Positions 1 to 8,803 of a DNA stretch of 64,000 nt are shown here, piece by piece. Position 1 is the first letter of the stretch. Each line of letters begins with the position of its first letter. The position numbers were made by a program, and so were the translations under genes. This DNA comes from Streptomyces curacoi (GTDB lineage: Bacteria; Actinomycetota; Actinomycetes; Streptomycetales; Streptomycetaceae), in NCBI RefSeq assembly GCF_001513975.1, contig NZ_KQ947985.1:310001-374000 (forward strand), in the 5' to 3' direction. The notes beneath the pieces are model-generated. The model saw only the letters and a program-made list of their open reading frames with translations, was not told the origin of the DNA and did no database searches.

Positions 1-1634
1 GCGGACGGGGCGGCGGTCTGCTGAAGTCCAGCGCGGTGATGGCGGCGGGGACGATGGTCTCCCGCCTCACCGGGTTCATCCGGTCCGCGATGATCGTCTC
101 GGCGCTCGGCCTCGGTCTGCTGGGCGAGTCCTTTCAGGTGGCGTACCAGCTGCCGACGATGATCTACATCCTGACCGTGGGCGGCGGCCTGAACTCCGTG
201 TTCGTCCCTCAGCTCGTCCGCTCCATGAAGGAGGACGAGGACGGCGGTGAGGCGTACGCCAACCGGCTGCTGACCCTGGTCATGGTGATCCTCGGCGGCC
301 TCACGGTGCTCGCCATGTTCGCCGCACCGCTGCTGGTCCGGGCGTTGTCGACCCCGCTGGCCAACAACCCCGCGGCCAACGACACCGCCGTCACCTTCAC
401 CCGGTACTTCCTGCCCTCGATCTTCTTCATGGGCATCCACGTGGTGATGGGGCAGATCCTCAACGCCCGCGGCCGCTTCGGCGCGATGATGTGGACGCCG
501 GTCCTGAACAACCTCGTGATCATCGTGACGCTCGGCGCGTTCCTGTGGGTGTACGGCACTGCCGAGCACTCCGGCATGAAGGTCACGAACATTCCGCCCG
601 AGGGTCTTCGGCTGCTCGGCGTCGGCGTCCTGCTCGGCCTCGTCGTCCAGGCCCTGGCGATGATCCCCTATCTGCGCGAGACCGGGTTCAAGCTGCGGCT
701 GCGCTTCGACTGGAGGGGCCACGGCCTGGGCAAGGCCGCGATGCTCGCCAAGTGGACGATCTTCTTCGTCCTGGCCAACCAGGCTGGCGCCCTCGTCGTG
801 ACCCAGCTGGCCACCGCCGCGATCACGGACTCCGGCGGCATCGAGGGCATCGGCTACAGCGCCTACGCCAACGCCCAGCTCATCTGGGGCCTCCCGCAGG
901 CCATCATCACCGTCTCCCTGATGGCCGCGCTGCTGCCCCGGATCTCCCGCTCGGCAGCAGAGGACGACACGGGCGCCGTGCGCGACGACATCTCCCAGGG
1001 CTTGCGCACCACAGCGGTCGCGATCGTGCCGCTCGCCTTCGGCTTCCTGTCGCTCGGCATCCCGATGTGCACGCTGATGTTCGGCTCCTCGGGCACCAGC
1101 GAGGCGACCAACATGGGCTACATGCTGATGGCCTTCGGGCTCGGCCTCATCCCGTACTCCGTGCAGTATGTGGTGCTGCGCGCGTTCTACGCCTACGAGG
1201 ACACCCGCACCCCCTTCTACAACACGGTCATCGTGGCAGCCGGAAACGCGGCCGCCTCCGCCGTCTGCTACTTGGTACTCCCGGCCCGCTGGGCCGTGGT
1301 CGGCATGGCCGCCTCTTACGGCCTGGCCTACGCGATCGGCGTGGGCGTCGCCTGGCGCCGGCTGCGCAAGAAGCTGGGCGGCGACCTCGACGGCACCCGG
1401 GTGCTGCGGACGTACGCCAGACTCGGTATCGCCTCGGTGCCCGCGGCGCTGCTGAGCGGTGCGGCCTGCTACGGGGTCTCCAAGACCCTCGGTCAGGGCG
1501 TGCTCGGCTCCTTCGCCGCCCTGCTGGCCGGCGGAGCCGTGCTGCTCGGGGTCTTCTTCGTCGCCGCCCGCCGGATGCGCATCGAGGAGCTGAACTCGCT
1601 GGTCGGCATGGTCCGCGGGCGTCTGGGTCGCTGA
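1..1634 (+). CDS. murJ: Lipid II flippase MurJ (MviN), 5'-truncated by the window
   Basis: This is the polytopic inner-membrane MurJ/MviN protein of the MOP exporter superfamily, which moves lipid II across the membrane for peptidoglycan synthesis. The reading frame is already open at base 3 and runs without a stop into the GTG at 36, and the sequence just before it (LLKSSAVMAAGTMVSRLTGF) continues the family N-terminus. The true start therefore lies outside the window. About 14 hydrophobic segments and the family motif TMVSRLTGFIR near the visible N-terminus are seen. A membrane pseudokinase gene follows, as in mycobacteria, where the same neighbour controls MurJ. Identity is confident; the missing N-terminal length is unknown. 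Confidence 0.95.
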   Translation, partial: GRGGGLLKSSAVMAAGTMVSRLTGFIRSAMIVSALGLGLLGESFQVAYQLPTMIYILTVGGGLNSVFVPQLVRSMKEDEDGGEAYANRLLTLVMVILGGLTVLAMFAAPLLVRALSTPLANNPAANDTAVTFTRYFLPSIFFMGIHVVMGQILNARGRFGAMMWTPVLNNLVIIVTLGAFLWVYGTAEHSGMKVTNIPPEGLRLLGVGVLLGLVVQALAMIPYLRETGFKLRLRFDWRGHGLGKAAMLAKWTIFFVLANQAGALVVTQLATAAITDSGGIEGIGYSAYANAQLIWGLPQAIITVSLMAALLPRISRSAAEDDTGAVRDDISQGLRTTAVAIVPLAFGFLSLGIPMCTLMFGSSGTSEATNMGYMLMAFGLGLIPYSVQYVVLRAFYAYEDTRTPFYNTVIVAAGNAAASAVCYLVLPARWAVVGMAASYGLAYAIGVGVAWRRLRKKLGGDLDGTRVLRTYARLGIASVPAALLSGAACYGVSKTLGQGVLGSFAALLAGGAVLLGVFFVAARRMRIEELNSLVGMVRGRLGR

Positions 1635-1771
1635 GGCGGGGGTACGCGCACAACCATCGTCCGCCGCCGTGTGTCGTGCATAGCGGCGGACTGTGGGCAC
1701 AATTGGTTTCGGCGTCGGACGGCGCGCACTGAGTCGGACGGCGCGCAACGGATGGGGAGGCAGGAACGACG

Positions 1772-3490
1772 GTGGCGGAACGGAGCACGGCTGCCGTCGA
1801 CGTGGCAGACAACAGCGGCGACGAGTCGCTGACCGCTCAGGCGGACCAGTCCACGGCCGACGGGGTGGCCAAGAATCGGGAGCGGGACACGGACATCGAC
1901 GAGGCACAGGGGAGTGGCGGGACCGAAGGTCCCGGAAAGGCCTCACCGCCCGAGCTGCACAGCGGCCACAAGCTCGCCAGACGCTACCGGCTCGAGGAGT
2001 GCGTCACCCGTCTGGACGGTTTCAGCAGCTGGCGTGCGGTCGACGAGAAGCTCCGTCGTGCCGTCGGCGTCCACATCCTGCCCGCGGACCACGCGCGGGC
2101 CCGTTCCGTGCTGGCCGCGGCCCGCTCCTCCGCGCTGCTCGGCGACCCCCGCTTCGTCCAGGTGCTCGACGCCGTCGAGGAGAACGACCTCGTCTACGTC
2201 GTCCACGAATGGCTCCCCGATGCCACCGAACTGACCACGCTCCTCGCCTCCGGCCCGCTGGAGGTGTACGACGCCTACCAGATGGTCAGCCAGGTGTCCG
2301 CCGCCATGGCCGCCGCCCACCGCGAGGGCCTCGCCCATCTCCGCCTCAACCCGAACGCCGTACTGCGCACCTCGACCGGCCAGTGGCGCATCCGCGGCCT
2401 CGCGGTGAACGCCGCGCTGCGCGGCATCAGTTCGGACACGCCCCAGCGCACCGACACGGAGGCCATCGGCGCACTGCTGTACGCCGCGCTCACCCAGCGC
2501 TGGCCATACGAGAACGACGCCTACGGCCTCTCCGGACTGCCCAAGGACGTCGGTCTGATCGCTCCGGACCAGGTGCGCGCCGGCGTTCACCGCGGCCTGT
2601 CCGAGCTCACCATGCGCGCGCTGGCCAACGACGGCGCGACCGCCTCCCGTCACGAGTCCGCTTGCACCACGCCGGAAGAGCTGGTGAAGGCGATCGGCGA
2701 GATGCCGCGCATCCGCCCGCCGGAGCCCGCGTACACGGCCCCGCCGGAGTATCAGCGCACGACGTACCAGCAGGGCACGTACGGACGTCAGACGCCGCAC
2801 CCGGGCGTCACCCAGCCGGTACCGGCCCCGCCGCCCCCGCTGCAGAGCCGCACGGGCAGGGCGCTGAAGTGGGGCGTCTCGGCCCTCCTGATCGCCGCTC
2901 TGGGCCTTGGCAGCTGGCAACTGGCGGACGCGCTCATGGACCAGGGCAACAACTCCGACGACACGAACCAGACGCAGACGACGGACGACAGCGACAAGAA
3001 CAACGGCAAGACCAAGCCGGTCCAGCAGATCAAGATCGAAGACGCGCGGGAGTTCGTCGCGAAGGGCGGAGCCCAGGCGCCCGAGGACGTGGCCAAGACG
3101 TACGACGGTGACAGCTCGACGTACTGGCGCACCAAGAGCTTCGTCGACGGGCCGGACATGAACCCCGCCTACAAGCCGGGTGTCGGCATCGTCTACGACC
3201 TCGGATCGGCTCGCACGGTGTCGGCCGCGTCGATAAGGCTGCTGTACCCCGGCGGCCACACAACCGTCACGCTCTACGCGGCTGACTCCCTGACGCCGTC
3301 GTCGCTGGACTCGATGGAGAAGATCGGCACCGTCACGACGAACGGCACCAGTGCGACGGTGAAGGCCACCAAGCCGGTGAAGACCCAGTACGTTCTCGTG
3401 TGGCTCACCGCGCTGCCCTACGCGGACGGAGACCAGTACAGCGGCTCCGGGTTCAAGCAGGCCATCACCGACCTGAAGTTCACCGGCTAG
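1772..3490 (+). CDS. Membrane-anchored pseudokinase downstream of murJ
   Basis: A 572-residue protein with a disordered acidic N-terminus, a protein-kinase-like fold (about residues 65-320), a Pro-rich linker, one membrane segment (about 368-390) and an outside domain of about 150 residues resembling a discoidin/F5-8C-like beta fold. The catalytic loop reads HLRLNPNAV where an active kinase has HRDLKPxN, and the DFG position reads RGLAV, so phosphotransfer is not expected. In Mycobacterium the matching pseudokinase is part of MviN and recruits FhaA after phosphorylation by PknB; a FhaA and a PknB are both encoded near 42-50 kb here. The GTG start at 1772 follows a GGGGAGG ribosome-binding site. 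The regulatory role is inferred from synteny. Confidence 0.88.
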   Translation: MAERSTAAVDVADNSGDESLTAQADQSTADGVAKNRERDTDIDEAQGSGGTEGPGKASPPELHSGHKLARRYRLEECVTRLDGFSSWRAVDEKLRRAVGVHILPADHARARSVLAAARSSALLGDPRFVQVLDAVEENDLVYVVHEWLPDATELTTLLASGPLEVYDAYQMVSQVSAAMAAAHREGLAHLRLNPNAVLRTSTGQWRIRGLAVNAALRGISSDTPQRTDTEAIGALLYAALTQRWPYENDAYGLSGLPKDVGLIAPDQVRAGVHRGLSELTMRALANDGATASRHESACTTPEELVKAIGEMPRIRPPEPAYTAPPEYQRTTYQQGTYGRQTPHPGVTQPVPAPPPPLQSRTGRALKWGVSALLIAALGLGSWQLADALMDQGNNSDDTNQTQTTDDSDKNNGKTKPVQQIKIEDAREFVAKGGAQAPEDVAKTYDGDSSTYWRTKSFVDGPDMNPAYKPGVGIVYDLGSARTVSAASIRLLYPGGHTTVTLYAADSLTPSSLDSMEKIGTVTTNGTSATVKATKPVKTQYVLVWLTALPYADGDQYSGSGFKQAITDLKFTG

Positions 3491-3521
3491 AGCTCACCAC
3501 ATCCAAGGGGGAGGGGGTCCG

Positions 3522-4247
3522 ATGGCAGACGGCACCGCACACCGCGACGCGAGCGACCGGGACCTCCTGGCCCGCCATGTGGAGGGTGACCCCGACGCCT
3601 TCGGTGAGCTCGTACGGCGCCACCGTGACCGGCTGTGGGCGGTGGCCCTGCGGACGCTCGGCGACCGCGAGGAGGCCGCTGACGCCGTCCAGGACGCCCT
3701 AGTCTCCGCCTACCGGGCCGCCCACACCTTCCGGGGCCAGTCGGCCGTCACGACGTGGCTGCACCGCATCACCGTGAACGCCTGCCTGGACCGCGCCCGC
3801 AAGGCTGCCTCCCGCAAGACATCTCCGGTCGATGACACCGAGCGGCTTGAGCAGCTGCTGGAGCCGCACGAGTCGGCCTCGGCACCGGCCGAACGCAACG
3901 ATCTGCACCGCCAGCTGCTGGAAGCACTCGGCACGCTTCCGCCCGATCAGCGGGCGGCGCTCGTCCTGGTGGACATGCAGGCGTACCCGGTCGCGGAAGC
4001 TGCCCGGATCCTCGATGTGCCGACCGGCACGGTCAAGAGCCGATGTGCACGCGGCAGAGCCAGACTCCTGCCCCTCCTCACCCATCTGCGGCCGGAAAGC
4101 ACCGGCGACGGCAAGGATCCCGGCGAGCGACGGAACCGGACGCAGGGGACATCCGTCCCACCGGCAGCGGATCCGCGTGCTACGGATCCACGTGAGACCG
4201 GCTCGAGTGATTCAGCTGCAGTGAAGGGCGGAGGTGGGCGAGCGTGA
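3522..4247 (+). CDS. sigM: ECF RNA polymerase sigma factor, SigM family
   Basis: A 241-residue extracytoplasmic-function sigma factor. Region 2 is at about residues 10-80 (ADAVQDALVSAYR) and region 4 at about 125-180 with a helix-turn-helix (AEAARILDVPTGTVKSRCARGRARL). A disordered 50-residue tail follows. The ATG at 3522 is preceded by a purine-rich GGGGGAGGGGG site. The stop overlaps the start of the next gene, a zinc-type anti-sigma factor, in a GTGA junction, which indicates translational coupling. The order murJ - kinase - sigM - anti-sigma - trxB - trxA matches the mycobacterial sigM locus; the name rests on that synteny. Confidence 0.92.
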   Translation: MADGTAHRDASDRDLLARHVEGDPDAFGELVRRHRDRLWAVALRTLGDREEAADAVQDALVSAYRAAHTFRGQSAVTTWLHRITVNACLDRARKAASRKTSPVDDTERLEQLLEPHESASAPAERNDLHRQLLEALGTLPPDQRAALVLVDMQAYPVAEAARILDVPTGTVKSRCARGRARLLPLLTHLRPESTGDGKDPGERRNRTQGTSVPPAADPRATDPRETGSSDSAAVKGGGGRA

Positions 4248-5170
4248 CATCCACGACGGACACGGCCGGGCACCCGGACGTCGCCGAGATCTCCGACCTC
4301 ACCGAAGGACTTCTCTCCCCGTCCAGGACCGCCGACGTACAGCGGCATCTGGCCGAGTGCGAGCTGTGCGCGGACGTCCACGCATCGCTGGAGGAGATCC
4401 GGGGACTGCTCGGCACGCTGCCCGGCCCGCCGCGTATGCCCGCCGACGTCGCGGGGCGCATCGACGCTGCACTCGCCGCAGAGGCTCTCCTCAACGCCAC
4501 GGCGCCTGATGACATCGACGCCCCGACGCTCGCCGGCACAGCCCGCTCGATCTCCGACGCGGACGACAGCGTGCATGTTTCACGTGAAACATCGGCAGCC
4601 GCAGACCGTCCGGCAGGCCACGCCCGCTCCTCCACCACCGGCCCAGGCCGCAAGAACCGCAAGAAGGCCGGCCGACGCAAGGTCGCCGTCCTGAGCGCCG
4701 CGTTCACGGCCGCCGCCTTGGGCCTCGGCTCCGTGCTCCTGACCTCGCTGATGGGTGGCTCAGGGGCCGGTCCCACGGCTGGCGGAGGGCAGACCGCCGC
4801 CGACACGTTCTCCGCGGCGAAGCTGGAGAAGCAGGTCACCGATCTCCTCGCCAAGAGCGACAGCTCCCCAGGCGGCACCCGCAAGCCGGAACGCAGCATG
4901 GGCATGGAAGGCGGAGCTGACACCAAGAGCCCTCAGGTCTTCCGCAAGGTCACTGTGCCCGAATGCGTCCAGAAGGGCATCGGCCGCAACGAGGCGACGC
5001 TCGCCGCCGAGGAAGGCATCTACAAGGGCAAGCACGCTCTGCTCGTCGTTCTGCTCGATGCCTCCGACGTCACCAAGGTCAACGTCTACGTCATGGACGC
5101 GACCTGTGTGAAGCACCCGTCGTCCGCAACGGCCAAAGTCCTCCTGAAGGAGTCCTACGCGCGTCCCTGA
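4244..5170 (+). CDS. Zinc-type transmembrane anti-sigma factor for SigM
   Basis: A 308-residue single-pass membrane protein. The N-terminus carries an anti-sigma zinc motif H-x3-C-x2-C (HLAECELC, about residues 34-41). A disordered segment follows, then Lys/Arg residues and a membrane helix at about 147-170 (VAVLSAAFTAAALGLGSVLL), and an extracellular domain of about 135 residues. Its GTG start overlaps the sigM stop, so the two are co-expressed, and it most likely holds SigM at the membrane. A perfect parS site lies inside the gene and is read as VSRET (about residues 112-116). No family function beyond sigma binding can be seen in the outer domain. Confidence 0.9.
   Translation: MTSTTDTAGHPDVAEISDLTEGLLSPSRTADVQRHLAECELCADVHASLEEIRGLLGTLPGPPRMPADVAGRIDAALAAEALLNATAPDDIDAPTLAGTARSISDADDSVHVSRETSAAADRPAGHARSSTTGPGRKNRKKAGRRKVAVLSAAFTAAALGLGSVLLTSLMGGSGAGPTAGGGQTAADTFSAAKLEKQVTDLLAKSDSSPGGTRKPERSMGMEGGADTKSPQVFRKVTVPECVQKGIGRNEATLAAEEGIYKGKHALLVVLLDASDVTKVNVYVMDATCVKHPSSATAKVLLKESYARP
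4577..4590. other. parS centromere site 1
   Basis: Perfect 14-bp palindrome GTTTCACGTGAAAC, extended to 18 bp by flanking AT...AT. This is the known Streptomyces ParB-binding parS sequence. It lies inside the anti-sigma gene, about 12 kb left of oriC. Confidence 0.95.
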
Positions 5171-5243
5171 GGAACCGGCGGTTTGTCGCCCTGCGGCGCG
5201 GCAACCCCATACGGTGTGGCGTCACCGTGTGCCCGGACACAGT

Positions 5244-5270
5244 GGGAATGCGGGCCCCTTAGGATCCGTT
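5244..5270 (+). promoter_or_regulatory. Sigma-R-type promoter of trxBA
   Basis: GGGAAT at 5244-5249, exactly 18 bp, then GTT at 5268-5270, about 70 bp before the trxB start. This matches the GGAAT-N18-GTT consensus of the thiol-oxidative-stress factor SigR, whose known targets in S. coelicolor include trxBA. Confidence 0.85.
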
Positions 5271-5340
5271 GGGTGGGGTGAGTGTTCTGACAGGGGCTCC
5301 CCCGGTCCGACGACGCAGTCCAGAGACGAGGAATCAAGCC

Positions 5341-6309
5341 GTGAGCGACGTCCGTAACGTGATCATCATCGGCTCCGGGCCCGCCGGCTACACGGCGGCG
5401 CTCTACACCGCGCGCGCGTCGCTGAAGCCGCTTGTGTTCGAGGGTGCTGTCACCGCCGGTGGTGCACTCATGAACACCACCGAGGTGGAGAACTTCCCTG
5501 GCTTCCAGGACGGCATCATGGGCCCCGAGCTCATGGACAACATGCGCGCCCAGGCCGAGCGCTTCGGAGCCGAGCTCGTCCCGGACGACATCGTCAACGT
5601 CGACCTGAGCGGTGAGATCAAGACCGTCACCGACACCGCGGGCACCGTCCACCGGGCGAAGGCCGTCATCATCGCCACGGGCTCGCAGCACCGTAAGCTC
5701 GGTCTGCCGAACGAGGACGCGCTCTCCGGACGCGGTGTCTCCTGGTGCGCCACCTGCGACGGCTTCTTCTTCAAGGACCAGGACATCGCCGTCATCGGCG
5801 GCGGCGACACCGCGATGGAGGAGGCCACCTTCCTCTCGCGCTTCGCCAAGTCGGTGACGATCGTCCACCGCCGGGACACCCTGCGCGCCTCCAAGGCGAT
5901 GCAGGACCGCGCCTTCGCCGACCCGAAGATCAAGTTCGTCTGGGACAGCGAGGTGGCCGAGATCCAGGGCGACCAGAAGCTCTCCGGACTGAAGCTGCGC
6001 AACGTCAAGACCGGCGAGCTTTCGGACCTGGCGGTCACCGGCCTCTTCATCGCGATCGGCCACGACCCACGGACCGAGCTGTTCAAGGGCCAGCTGGAGC
6101 TGGACGAGGAGGGCTACCTCCAGGTCGATGCCCCCTCCACGCGCACCAACGTGACCGGTGTCTTCGGCGCCGGCGACGTGGTGGACCACACCTACCGCCA
6201 GGCGATCACAGCGGCCGGCACCGGCTGCTCCGCGGCCCTCGACGCCGAGCGCTTCCTCGCCGCCCTCGCGGACGAGGAGCAGGCCGAGCCCGAGAAGACC
6301 TCTGTCTGA
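5341..6309 (+). CDS. trxB: Thioredoxin-disulfide reductase TrxB
   Basis: A 322-residue low-molecular-weight thioredoxin reductase that uses NADPH and FAD to reduce thioredoxin. The FAD-binding [10 protein letters not shown] is at about residues 11-20, the redox-active CATC at about 136-139, the NADPH-binding [10 protein letters not shown] at about 155-164, and a terminal FAD motif ends in GAGDV. The frame is open upstream to 5269, but the conserved N-terminus begins at GTG 5341 after a GACGAGGAA site, so that start is chosen. trxA follows after 41 bp. A sigma-R promoter upstream implies induction by disulfide stress. Confidence 0.97.
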   Translation: MSDVRNVIIIGSGPAGYTAALYTARASLKPLVFEGAVTAGGALMNTTEVENFPGFQDGIMGPELMDNMRAQAERFGAELVPDDIVNVDLSGEIKTVTDTAGTVHRAKAVIIATGSQHRKLGLPNEDALSGRGVSWCATCDGFFFKDQDIAVIGGGDTAMEEATFLSRFAKSVTIVHRRDTLRASKAMQDRAFADPKIKFVWDSEVAEIQGDQKLSGLKLRNVKTGELSDLAVTGLFIAIGHDPRTELFKGQLELDEEGYLQVDAPSTRTNVTGVFGAGDVVDHTYRQAITAAGTGCSAALDAERFLAALADEEQAEPEKTSV

Positions 6310-6350
6310 CCCCCATCCCGCCCCACGCACCAACAGTTAAGGAGCCCGCC

Positions 6351-6683
6351 GTGGCCGGCACCCTGAAGAATGTGACCGACGACTCCTTCGAGCAGGACGT
6401 CCTCAAGAGCGACAAGCCTGTCCTGGTGGACTTCTGGGCCGCCTGGTGCGGACCGTGCCGCCAGATCGCTCCGTCCCTCGAGGCGATTGCCGCCGAGTAC
6501 GGCGACAAGATCGAGGTCGTCAAGCTGAACATCGACGAGAACCCGGGTACGGCCGCCAAGTACGGCGTCATGTCCATCCCGACGCTGAACGTCTACCAGA
6601 ACGGCGAGGTTGCCAAGACCATCGTCGGCGCGAAGCCGAAGGCCGCGATCGTCCGCGACCTTGAGGACTTCATCGCCGAGTGA
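6351..6683 (+). CDS. trxA: Thioredoxin TrxA
   Basis: A 110-residue thioredoxin with the active site WCGPC (about residues 31-35) and the conserved cis-proline segment MSIPTLNVYQNGE. It is the general cytoplasmic dithiol donor and is reduced by the TrxB encoded immediately upstream. The GTG start at 6351 follows AAGGAG with good spacing. The pair forms a two-gene operon that ends at the strong hairpin at 6701-6732. A parS site sits directly after the stop codon. Confidence 0.97.
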   Translation: MAGTLKNVTDDSFEQDVLKSDKPVLVDFWAAWCGPCRQIAPSLEAIAAEYGDKIEVVKLNIDENPGTAAKYGVMSIPTLNVYQNGEVAKTIVGAKPKAAIVRDLEDFIAE

Positions 6684-6684
6684 C

Positions 6685-6698
6685 GTTTCACGTGAAAC
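6685..6698. other. parS centromere site 2
   Basis: Perfect GTTTCACGTGAAAC, two bases after the trxA stop codon and immediately before its terminator. Confidence 0.95.
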
Positions 6699-6700
6699 AC

Positions 6701-6738
6701 GAATGGGCCAACCCCCTCGGGTTGGCCCATTCGCTTTT
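6701..6738 (+). terminator. Terminator of trxBA
   Basis: Perfect 14-bp stem (6701-6714 with 6719-6732), 4-nt loop CCTC, followed by GCTTTT. It ends the trxBA transcript and separates it from the convergent GNAT gene. Confidence 0.9.
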
Positions 6739-6771
6739 GAGCGACTATCCACTCCAGAGCGGCAACTCGTC

Positions 6772-7389
6772 TTAGAGCGGCCTCAGCGCAGGTTCCTTCT
6801 GTACGGCCCCCAGCAGCCGGTCGATCGCCATCTCCACGTCTTCCTTCCACGACAGCGTGGTCCGCAGCTCCAGCCGTAGGCGTGGAGAGGTGGGGTGAGG
6901 GCGAACCGTCTTGAAGCCCACGGCCAGAAGATGGTCAGCGGGCAGAACACACGCAGGCTCCTTCCAGCGCGCGTCTCCAAAGGCCTCAATCGCCTTGAAG
7001 CCCCGCCGCAGCAGATCCTTGGCAACCGTCTGGACCATCACTCGGCCCAGCCCCTGGCCCTGATAACCCGGCATGATGAACGCGGTCATCAGCTGCACGG
7101 CGTCCGGTGAGACGGGGCTCGTGGGGAACGCCGTGGAGCGAGGGACGTACGCCGGAGGCGCGTAGAGCACAAAGCCCACCGGTACGTCATCGACGTAGAC
7201 AACCCGGCCGCAGGAGCCCCAGTCCAGCAGGACAGCAGAGATCCAGGCTTCCTTCTCCAGGGCGGCCGTGCCGGCTTTTACCGCGGCTTCACCGCTGACC
7301 GGGTCCAACTCCCAGAAGACACACGCGCGGCAGCGCTTGGGAAGGTCCTGAAGGTTGTCCAGCGTGAGCGGTACGAGCCGACGCCCCAT
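6772..7389 (-). CDS. GNAT family N-acetyltransferase
   Basis: A 205-residue protein with the GNAT acetyl-CoA motif (MPGYQGQGLGRVMVQTV, about residues 105-121) preceded by a beta-strand block VVYVDDVPVGFVLYAPP. An N-terminal CRACVFW segment is typical of the form found between trxA and parB in Streptomyces. The substrate cannot be deduced. The ATG start has GAGGA in front. A small ORF on the same strand overlaps its 5' end. Confidence 0.9.
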   Translation of the reverse strand: MGRRLVPLTLDNLQDLPKRCRACVFWELDPVSGEAAVKAGTAALEKEAWISAVLLDWGSCGRVVYVDDVPVGFVLYAPPAYVPRSTAFPTSPVSPDAVQLMTAFIMPGYQGQGLGRVMVQTVAKDLLRRGFKAIEAFGDARWKEPACVLPADHLLAVGFKTVRPHPTSPRLRLELRTTLSWKEDVEMAIDRLLGAVQKEPALRPL

Positions 7390-7535
7390 GAAGGCTGTTC
7401 CTCGCTTCCTTCGCCCGCGGCGTCGCGAGCGGCTGTCAGGGCGCTTCGTTCCCTGAGCAGGCTGCCGACGAACCCGCCGATCGCGCCCAGCCCAAGACCT
7501 GCGCTCACCAGTCCGGTGCGGCTCACCGTTCGCAT
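7278..7535 (-). CDS. Possible small membrane protein overlapping the GNAT gene
   Basis: An 85-codon frame beginning at ATG 7535 after GGGGAGGCGGGG. The first 45 residues have Streptomyces-like codon use and contain a Gly-rich hydrophobic segment (LVSAGLGLGAIGGFVGSLL). The remaining 40 overlap the GNAT gene out of frame and read Ser/Arg-rich. It may be a real small protein whose end overlaps its neighbour, or a leader ORF coupled to GNAT translation. No family is recognised. Confidence 0.35.
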   Translation of the reverse strand: MRTVSRTGLVSAGLGLGAIGGFVGSLLRERSALTAARDAAGEGSEEQPSWGVGSYRSRWTTFRTFPSAAARVSSGSWTRSAVKPR

Positions 7536-7627
7536 GGACCCCGCCTCCCCTTAGAGGTCACCAGGTGGATGCGCCATACCCGAACGCATCGTATCCACGA
7601 TGTGATTCCATCGATACCGCCAGAAAG

Positions 7628-7672
7628 CAAAAGAGCGGGCCGAGTTCCGGACACTCCGGACACGGCCCGCTC
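7628..7672 (-). terminator. Terminator of parAB
   Basis: Stem GAGCGGGCC/GGCCCGCTC (7664-7672 with 7633-7641), with an inner TCCGGA repeat, followed on the minus strand by TTTTGC. It lies 37 bp after the parB stop. Confidence 0.8.
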
Positions 7673-7708
7673 AGCCTGGGCCGGGGATCAGCCCCGGCCT
7701 GCCAGGCC

Positions 7709-8803
7709 TCAGGCTTCCGTCTCCTCCGCGTCCTCGTCCAGAAGACTCTTCTGGAGAGCCAGCTTCTCGCCCGGGGCGAGCGTGCTGAGGATCCGCTCAA
7801 GGTCCTCCGGGGAGGCGAATTCGACGGTGATCTTGCCCTTCTTCTGACCCAGTTCGACCTTCACCCGCGTGTCGAATCGGTCCGAAAGACGGGTCGCGAG
7901 CTCGGACAGCGCGGGGGACGGCACCGAGCCGGCCCGCGGCCCCCTTGAACGCTGGGTCTTCTGCGGTCGGGAACCCATCAAGGTCACGATCTCTTCGACA
8001 GACCGGACCGAGAGCCCCTCGGCCACCACTCGGTAGGCCAGCCGCTCCTGCTCCTCCGGGTCCTCGACGGAGAGAAGCGCCCGGGCATGCCCGGCGGAGA
8101 GCACCCCGGCGGCCACCCGGTTCTGGACCTTGGGCGAGAGCTTCAGCAGGCGCAGGGTGTTGGAGACCTGCGGCCGGGAACGGCCGATCCGGTCCGCCAA
8201 CTGGTCATGCGTGCAGTTGAAGTCCTTCAGCAGCTGATCGTAGGCCGCGGCCTCTTCGATCGGGTTCAGCTGAGCGCGGTGCAGGTTCTCCAGGAGCGCA
8301 TCCAGGAGGAGCTTCTCGTCGTCGGTGGCCCGCACAATCGCCGGGATCGCCTCAAGGCCGGCTTCACGGCAGGCCCGCCAGCGCCGCTCGCCCATGATCA
8401 GCTCGTACCGGGAGGGGCCGATCTGCCGTACGACGATCGGCTGAAGGAGACCGACCTCCTTGATGGAGGTGACGAGCTCCTGCAGCGCGTCCTCGTCGAA
8501 GACCTCGCGCGGCTGTCGCGGGTTCGGTGTGATCGCTTCGAGGGGGATCTCCGCGAAGTGGGCGCCCATGGGAGATGCGGGCGCCTCCGCGGGGCCGTTC
8601 AGCGACGGCTCCTCGGTTTCACGTGAAACAGGCGGCAGTGTGGCTACCTTCGCCGCAGCCACCCCCCGGTCGGTCAGCACCGGGACAGCGGCCGGGGACG
8701 GAGAAGCGCCCCCCACTGCGGCCGGGGGCATCGTCTTCTCCGTCGGGGCAGCAGGGATCAGTGCGCCGAGACCACGGCCCAAACCCCTCCGTCGCTCGCT
8801 CAC
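7709..8803 (-). CDS. parB: Chromosome-partitioning protein ParB
   Basis: A 364-residue ParB/Spo0J CTP-dependent clamp that loads at parS and organises the origin region. The N-terminal [14 protein letters not shown] motif stimulates ParA. The ParB/Srx box contains GERRWRACREAGL (about residues 137-149), and a helix-turn-helix (QLADRIGRSRPQVSNTLRLL, about 195-215) recognises parS. A C-terminal dimerisation segment closes the protein. GTG 8803 overlaps the parA stop (GTGA), so parA and parB are coupled. The gene carries its own parS site, read as VSRET. Confidence 0.97.
   Translation of the reverse strand: MSERRRGLGRGLGALIPAAPTEKTMPPAAVGGASPSPAAVPVLTDRGVAAAKVATLPPVSRETEEPSLNGPAEAPASPMGAHFAEIPLEAITPNPRQPREVFDEDALQELVTSIKEVGLLQPIVVRQIGPSRYELIMGERRWRACREAGLEAIPAIVRATDDEKLLLDALLENLHRAQLNPIEEAAAYDQLLKDFNCTHDQLADRIGRSRPQVSNTLRLLKLSPKVQNRVAAGVLSAGHARALLSVEDPEEQERLAYRVVAEGLSVRSVEEIVTLMGSRPQKTQRSRGPRAGSVPSPALSELATRLSDRFDTRVKVELGQKKGKITVEFASPEDLERILSTLAPGEKLALQKSLLDEDAEETEA
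8616..8629. other. parS centromere site 3
   Basis: Perfect GTTTCACGTGAAAC inside the 5' part of parB. Confidence 0.95.
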
